DNA of 64,000 nt from Leptodontidium sp. MPI-SDFR-AT-0119 (taxonomy: Eukaryota; Ascomycota; Leotiomycetes; Helotiales; Leptodontidiaceae), in NCBI GenBank assembly GCA_020726505.1, contig JAHLEZ010000002.1, positions 2,356,001 to 2,420,000 of the forward strand, in the 5' to 3' direction. Below, piece after piece: positions 60,192-64,000 of this stretch (position 1 is the stretch's first letter; the number at the start of each line of letters is the position of its first letter). Both the position numbers and the translations under genes were made by a program. The notes beneath the pieces were generated by a model. That model was not told the origin of the DNA and searched no databases. It worked only from the letters and a program-made list of their open reading frames with translations.

Positions 60192-63100
60192 CTAGTATTC
60201 CCAATCTTTCATCATCACAGCCTCTAGCGACTCCCTATCCGAACTCTGACGAATCAATTCCCAAAATAACCCACGCGCTTTGAACAGTGCGGCCGGGCTT
60301 CCAGACTCACAAATCTTTCCTTGATCCATCACAAGGATATTATCGAAATCAGCAATAGTGGACAGGCGATGAGCTATGACCACGCGAGTTGAGTTGGGGA
60401 GCTCTGTCCGTAAAGTACGTTGAATTGCCATGTCAGTCTCGAGGTCGATTGAGCTAGTTGCTTCATCAAGCAGAATAATCTTTGGCTTGGTGAGAATAGC
60501 ACGCGCTAGGCATATGAGTTGTCGTTGACCCTGAGAGAGGCTCAAACCCCCATCGCTTATAGGCGAGGATAAGTCCTGGAATATGTTTGTTGACGAATTA
60601 CGCGGCCACTGGTCAGAACCTATCTCCCTAGGAATATATGGCTCGGGCGATCTTTTAGAAGCAGCAGGTGTTGATAGGGTGAGCTGGACCTGTGCTAGAG
60701 CACTATGAACCTCGTCGTCAGTTCTCGATCCGTCGAGATCGAGGTTGTCTCGAAGTGTTCCGGAGAACAAGAAGGGATCCTGAGGGATGATACAGAGTCT
60801 ACTGCGCAGATCATGCAGTTTCAGTCCGGAGATGTCGAGGCCATCTATGTTAATGCTGCCCTCCAAAGGTTCAATGAAACGGAAGACTGCGCTTGCTAAA
60901 GAAGATTTGCCCGCCCCAGTACGTCCAACAATACCTGTCCTCTGGCGTGGAGCAATGGACAAGCTTAAACCTCTTAGGACTGGTGGCAAGCTCTCATCAT
61001 ACGTAGCTACTAGATTTCGTACCTCAATCCGGCCCTCAGTTGGCCAAGAGGCAGGTGCTGAATCACCCAACTCTGATTCTGTCGGAAGCTCCAGGTATTG
61101 TGTGACCCTCCCTACCGCGTCGAAACCAGCTTCAGTTGCCGCTGCTTTACGTAGAAGTCCGGTCACAGCTTTTGTGTACTGTAGGGCGAAGGTAAGTGCA
61201 AATCCTGCAGCTGCTGGATCAATGCTCTCCTCTAATAGAATCATAATAGCAACTGCAGTGACAAACATTGCTCCCAATGCTCCCAGTCGAAAGTCCATCC
61301 ATCGTGAGACGAGGGCCAGATACCATCTAGACCTCAAATTGTCATCCATGAGAGCATGCATTTTCTCGGTGTAGAATTGAGTCCTACCGAAGGCCCTGAT
61401 AGTGGACAGGCCTGAAGTGACGGAAATGAATTGATCGAGTATACTTGAGTTTGAGGCTGCGTTTAGTTTTCTCAAATCTCGTGCAGCTGGCCAATATTGC
61501 TCAGCGATGGAGTAGTAGATGGCCAGAAGACTGAGAGCGAACATCATGACATGAGGAGAGACCGAGAGGCTGTTGAAACATGAATTAGCAACCTGAATAG
61601 TCCCAGAACTCTGGGAACAGATTACCTAGCAGCTGAAATTATTACTAGACGAAAGAAGAACTCGAGAAGAAACCCAAAGTCAAGTGCGAGCCGTTGGTCA
61701 ATGGTGTTGAAATCTGAAATAAAGCCATTGAGTATCTGGCCAGTTGGGACAGTATCAACCCATCGAAGTGGTGCTCGGAGTACTGCGTATGTCATTTTCT
61801 TGTATAGTGTCCGAGATGCGTTCATGCCTCCACTGTAGAGCACAAGTGCTTGTACTGCCGACGCGATACATGCCGTTACGGAGATTGAAACATATGCTGC
61901 AACATAAAATATGACCGAACCGCTGTTTAGCTGGGCTCCCGCCGCACCGGTAGTATAGTTGCTGGCCCATAATTTCAGCCACCATGCTCCGCTGGCCGAG
62001 AGGAGTTGGTAACCCAAGATCGCACCAATTGCCAGACTCCAGAAGGACCATCCTCCACTTGCTTTCAGATAAGTGAGATACACCTTCCATCCAGTACTTG
62101 TCGCCTGAGCCCTGCCTGGCTTGTCGTTTTCATCGCTCTTCTTCCTCGCTTCTAGAGCTGAACCCCCAGGACCTGCGGGTGACACCTGACCATTAGGCTT
62201 GAGTTTCTTTGTGATTTCATTGTCTGCTTTGGTGACTGAGGTCTTTTCCATCTCTCCATTTGCAACGTTATTTTCTATGATCTCAGCGCTGGCTACAGTG
62301 CCATTGGCGAGACAGACACGATATTCAATCTTCGAACGGCAGTCAACAGGATTGTAGGTCGCCAATATTCGAGTTCGATTCCTACATAGTTCTCCGCAAA
62401 GCGAGTTCTCAATGATCCAGCGGCTAACACCACTATCGACAGCGCTCAACACATCGTCTAGAACCAGCGTTTCAGCACGGGAATAAAGTGCTCTGGCAAG
62501 CGCAACACGCCAACGCTGGCCTCCGCTGAGCGAGATTCCTCTTGGTCCAACTTCAGTCTCATCGCCGTCGGGGAGGACTTTCAAATCTTCTCCAAGGGCG
62601 CAAGACGATATGGCAAGGTTATATCGAGATCGTTCAAGGGGCAAACCGAACAGTATATTCTCCTTAATGCTGCCATTTTCTATCCAAGGAGGCTGCGAGA
62701 CGAATGCTATTGAGGACGGCAAGATCCAGTTACTTTCATCCGAATGCATTCCTTGGTGAATTTCAGATGAAGAACAGATTGGAGCCCTAATCTGACCCGC
62801 AGATATGTTTGCCTCGCCAATGATGGATGCCAGCAACAAGCTCTTACCGGACCCTGTCTTCCCAGTGATGATGCTTAATTTGCCTGAAGGAAAATTCAAG
62901 TCGATGTCCTTCATCGAAAAGCACCTCGATCGATTTCCTTCGTCCAAGGGCCAGGAGAACTCTGCATTCTCGAACCTGACTTCGTCTGCTGGTAGAGCTT
63001 TGTTCTCTCTTTCTGGTTGGGAGAGAAATTTCTCCAGCCGAGTACAGCTTATCCAAGCCTCCCACAGATAGGTTCCCATTAATGGTAGACTACCCAAAGC

Positions 63101-64000
63101 GTCCTTCAGACGCTCGATCAGGCCAAGAGCCGTAAATGCCACTGAAGGCGTGAGTCGACCATTTTGCAATGCGAAAACCGACAAAGAAACTACGGCAAGA
63201 AACACAGGACCCAGATCTACAAAGAGAACTAGAAAGAACATAATTATGTTGCCCTTCCAAACATGGTTCAGTTCTTGATCACGCAAACGTAGAATTTTGT
63301 CTTCCCATGTTTTCTCTGCGGCCAAGAACCTGATTTGTCGAATGTTTCGCAAAGTTTCGGAAAGGAGACTCGTCTTCAAATCACGATATTTACTGAGCCC
63401 AAATTGCATAGCTCCTGATTTTTTAGAAAGCTTCCTTGTAAATGGAGCAATTGCAAATGAAGCGAAAAGTCCTACGAACAGGCTTTTCCATCCAATTAAC
63501 GTGTTCAAAAACACTGAGGCCAATACGAGCTGAGTAAAAGCCAGAGGAAATTTGGAATTGTAAAGACAGAACATGGTTACTCGGCCGCTATCTTATCGTC
63601 AGAAGTGAAGCCCTCAGCGCGCAAAGATACTATATGCTTCGAAACATACCTATCAAGCTTCATGTGGTTGATCACAGACTGACGAGGAGGTGGCTGGTCG
63701 TCTCTATCAGGCTGTCTTTTCTTAGGTGTTAAATTTGGTGGATCATGAGCATCTGGTAGTTTCATGGTCTTCTCAAACACCATCGAGGAGAGAAGCCCTC
63801 GTACAGGAAGCTCTAATTGACTCGAAGTCCACCACTGGAGCCAGTTGTCGATTAAAACCTCGAGTAAGAGATTACTTCCAAGCCCTGCCACCCATAAATA
63901 TAAGCTTGAATCAGTCGCTGATTCAATTGCCCGATTCTCAAGTGCTTGGAGGAAGCGGTAAACAATGTAAGGAGATGCAAATGCGAGCAGTGACTTCAGT
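60192..64000 (-). CDS. ABCC-type multidrug/conjugate transporter (partial, 5' end off window)
   Basis: C-terminal 1,229 residues of a full-size ABC transporter of subfamily C (MRP/Ycf1-like), which exports drugs or glutathione conjugates, or loads the vacuole. Visible exons: 63650-64000 (open to the edge), 61626-63587 and 60192-61569, with 62- and 56-bp introns in phase 2. Order: end of TMD1 (QSVINHMKLD|SGRVTMFCLYN); NBD1 with Walker A GKTGSGKS, signature LSGGQRWRVALARALY and Walker B LVLDDVLSAVDS; a charged linker; TMD2; and NBD2 with Walker A GRTGAGKSS, signature LSLSQGQRQLICLARAI, Walker B IILLDEATSSID and H-loop VIAHRLSTI. The Asp in place of Glu after NBD1 Walker B is normal for ABCC and marks a degenerate first site. 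No stops, so the gene seems functional. Its 3' end lies only 360 bp from the RIP-affected block. Confidence 0.93.

Noticed and set aside
60787..61374. 195-codon plus-strand frame
   Set aside because: It is antisense to the ABC transporter's second half, which has all NBD motifs on the minus strand.
1..64000. tRNA, rRNA or CRISPR features
   Set aside because: No sequence read showed tRNA arm consensus, rRNA similarity, or regularly spaced repeats with unique spacers; a tRNA scan was not possible here.

Overview
The window is nuclear DNA of a filamentous ascomycete. Short (about 38-120 bp) GT-AG introns, 2EXR proteins, a CBM1-tailed secreted glycoside hydrolase, fungal-type dynactin and ABCC genes, and RIP-like decay of transposons all point to Pezizomycotina. 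The gene types suggest Leotiomycetes (a Sclerotinia/Rhynchosporium-like relative), but that placement is an inference.

Layout. (1) 1-10.4 kb: four 2EXR-domain genes in alternating orientation (1080-2044 -, 3512-4495 +, 8450-9064 -, 9608-10345 +) surround a secreted tannase/feruloyl esterase (6210-8072 +). Two of the 2EXR genes show splice or frame problems. (2) 11.2-16.8 kb: ribosomal protein eS8 with a 5'UTR intron, a BLOC-1 subunit 1/GCN5L1-like gene, a doubtful small gene, and a GH114 glycosidase with a CBM1 tail and an 8-nt microexon. (3) 17.5-22.4 kb: a 12-exon gene for a roughly 1,420-residue protein with a CorA-like membrane C-terminus. (4) 22.9-28.5 kb: a small Cys-rich protein, a dead APC-type permease, an orphan hypothetical gene and much empty sequence. 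(5) 29.3-35.3 kb: a GPI-type acid phosphatase and dynactin p150Glued, both on the minus strand. (6) 35.65-59.83 kb: a 24-kb AT-rich block. (7) 60.2-64 kb: the C-terminal part of an ABCC multidrug-type transporter that runs off the right edge.

The 24-kb block is a four-level nest of transposons, resolved here from termini and target duplications. A piggyBac-like DNA transposon (inverted repeats at 35651 and 59834) contains Ty3/Gypsy element A (302-bp LTRs, duplication GTAAT). A contains Gypsy element B (412-bp LTRs, duplication GTTTA). B contains a Ty1/Copia element C (197-bp LTRs, duplication AAAGG). A and B both end in a chromodomain. Almost every stop codon in their reading frames is TAG where the family has Trp or Gln, the signature of CpA-to-TpA RIP mutation. 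B keeps a canonical -1 slippery heptamer at its gag/pol overlap. C carries an unexpected antisense, GC-rich, Cys-motif reading frame between pol and its 3' LTR. LTR divergence does not follow the nesting order: the youngest element looks older than its host.

No rRNA, CRISPR array or convincing tRNA gene was seen. Exon boundaries are hand-derived from splice consensus and reading phase and were not checked against transcripts.
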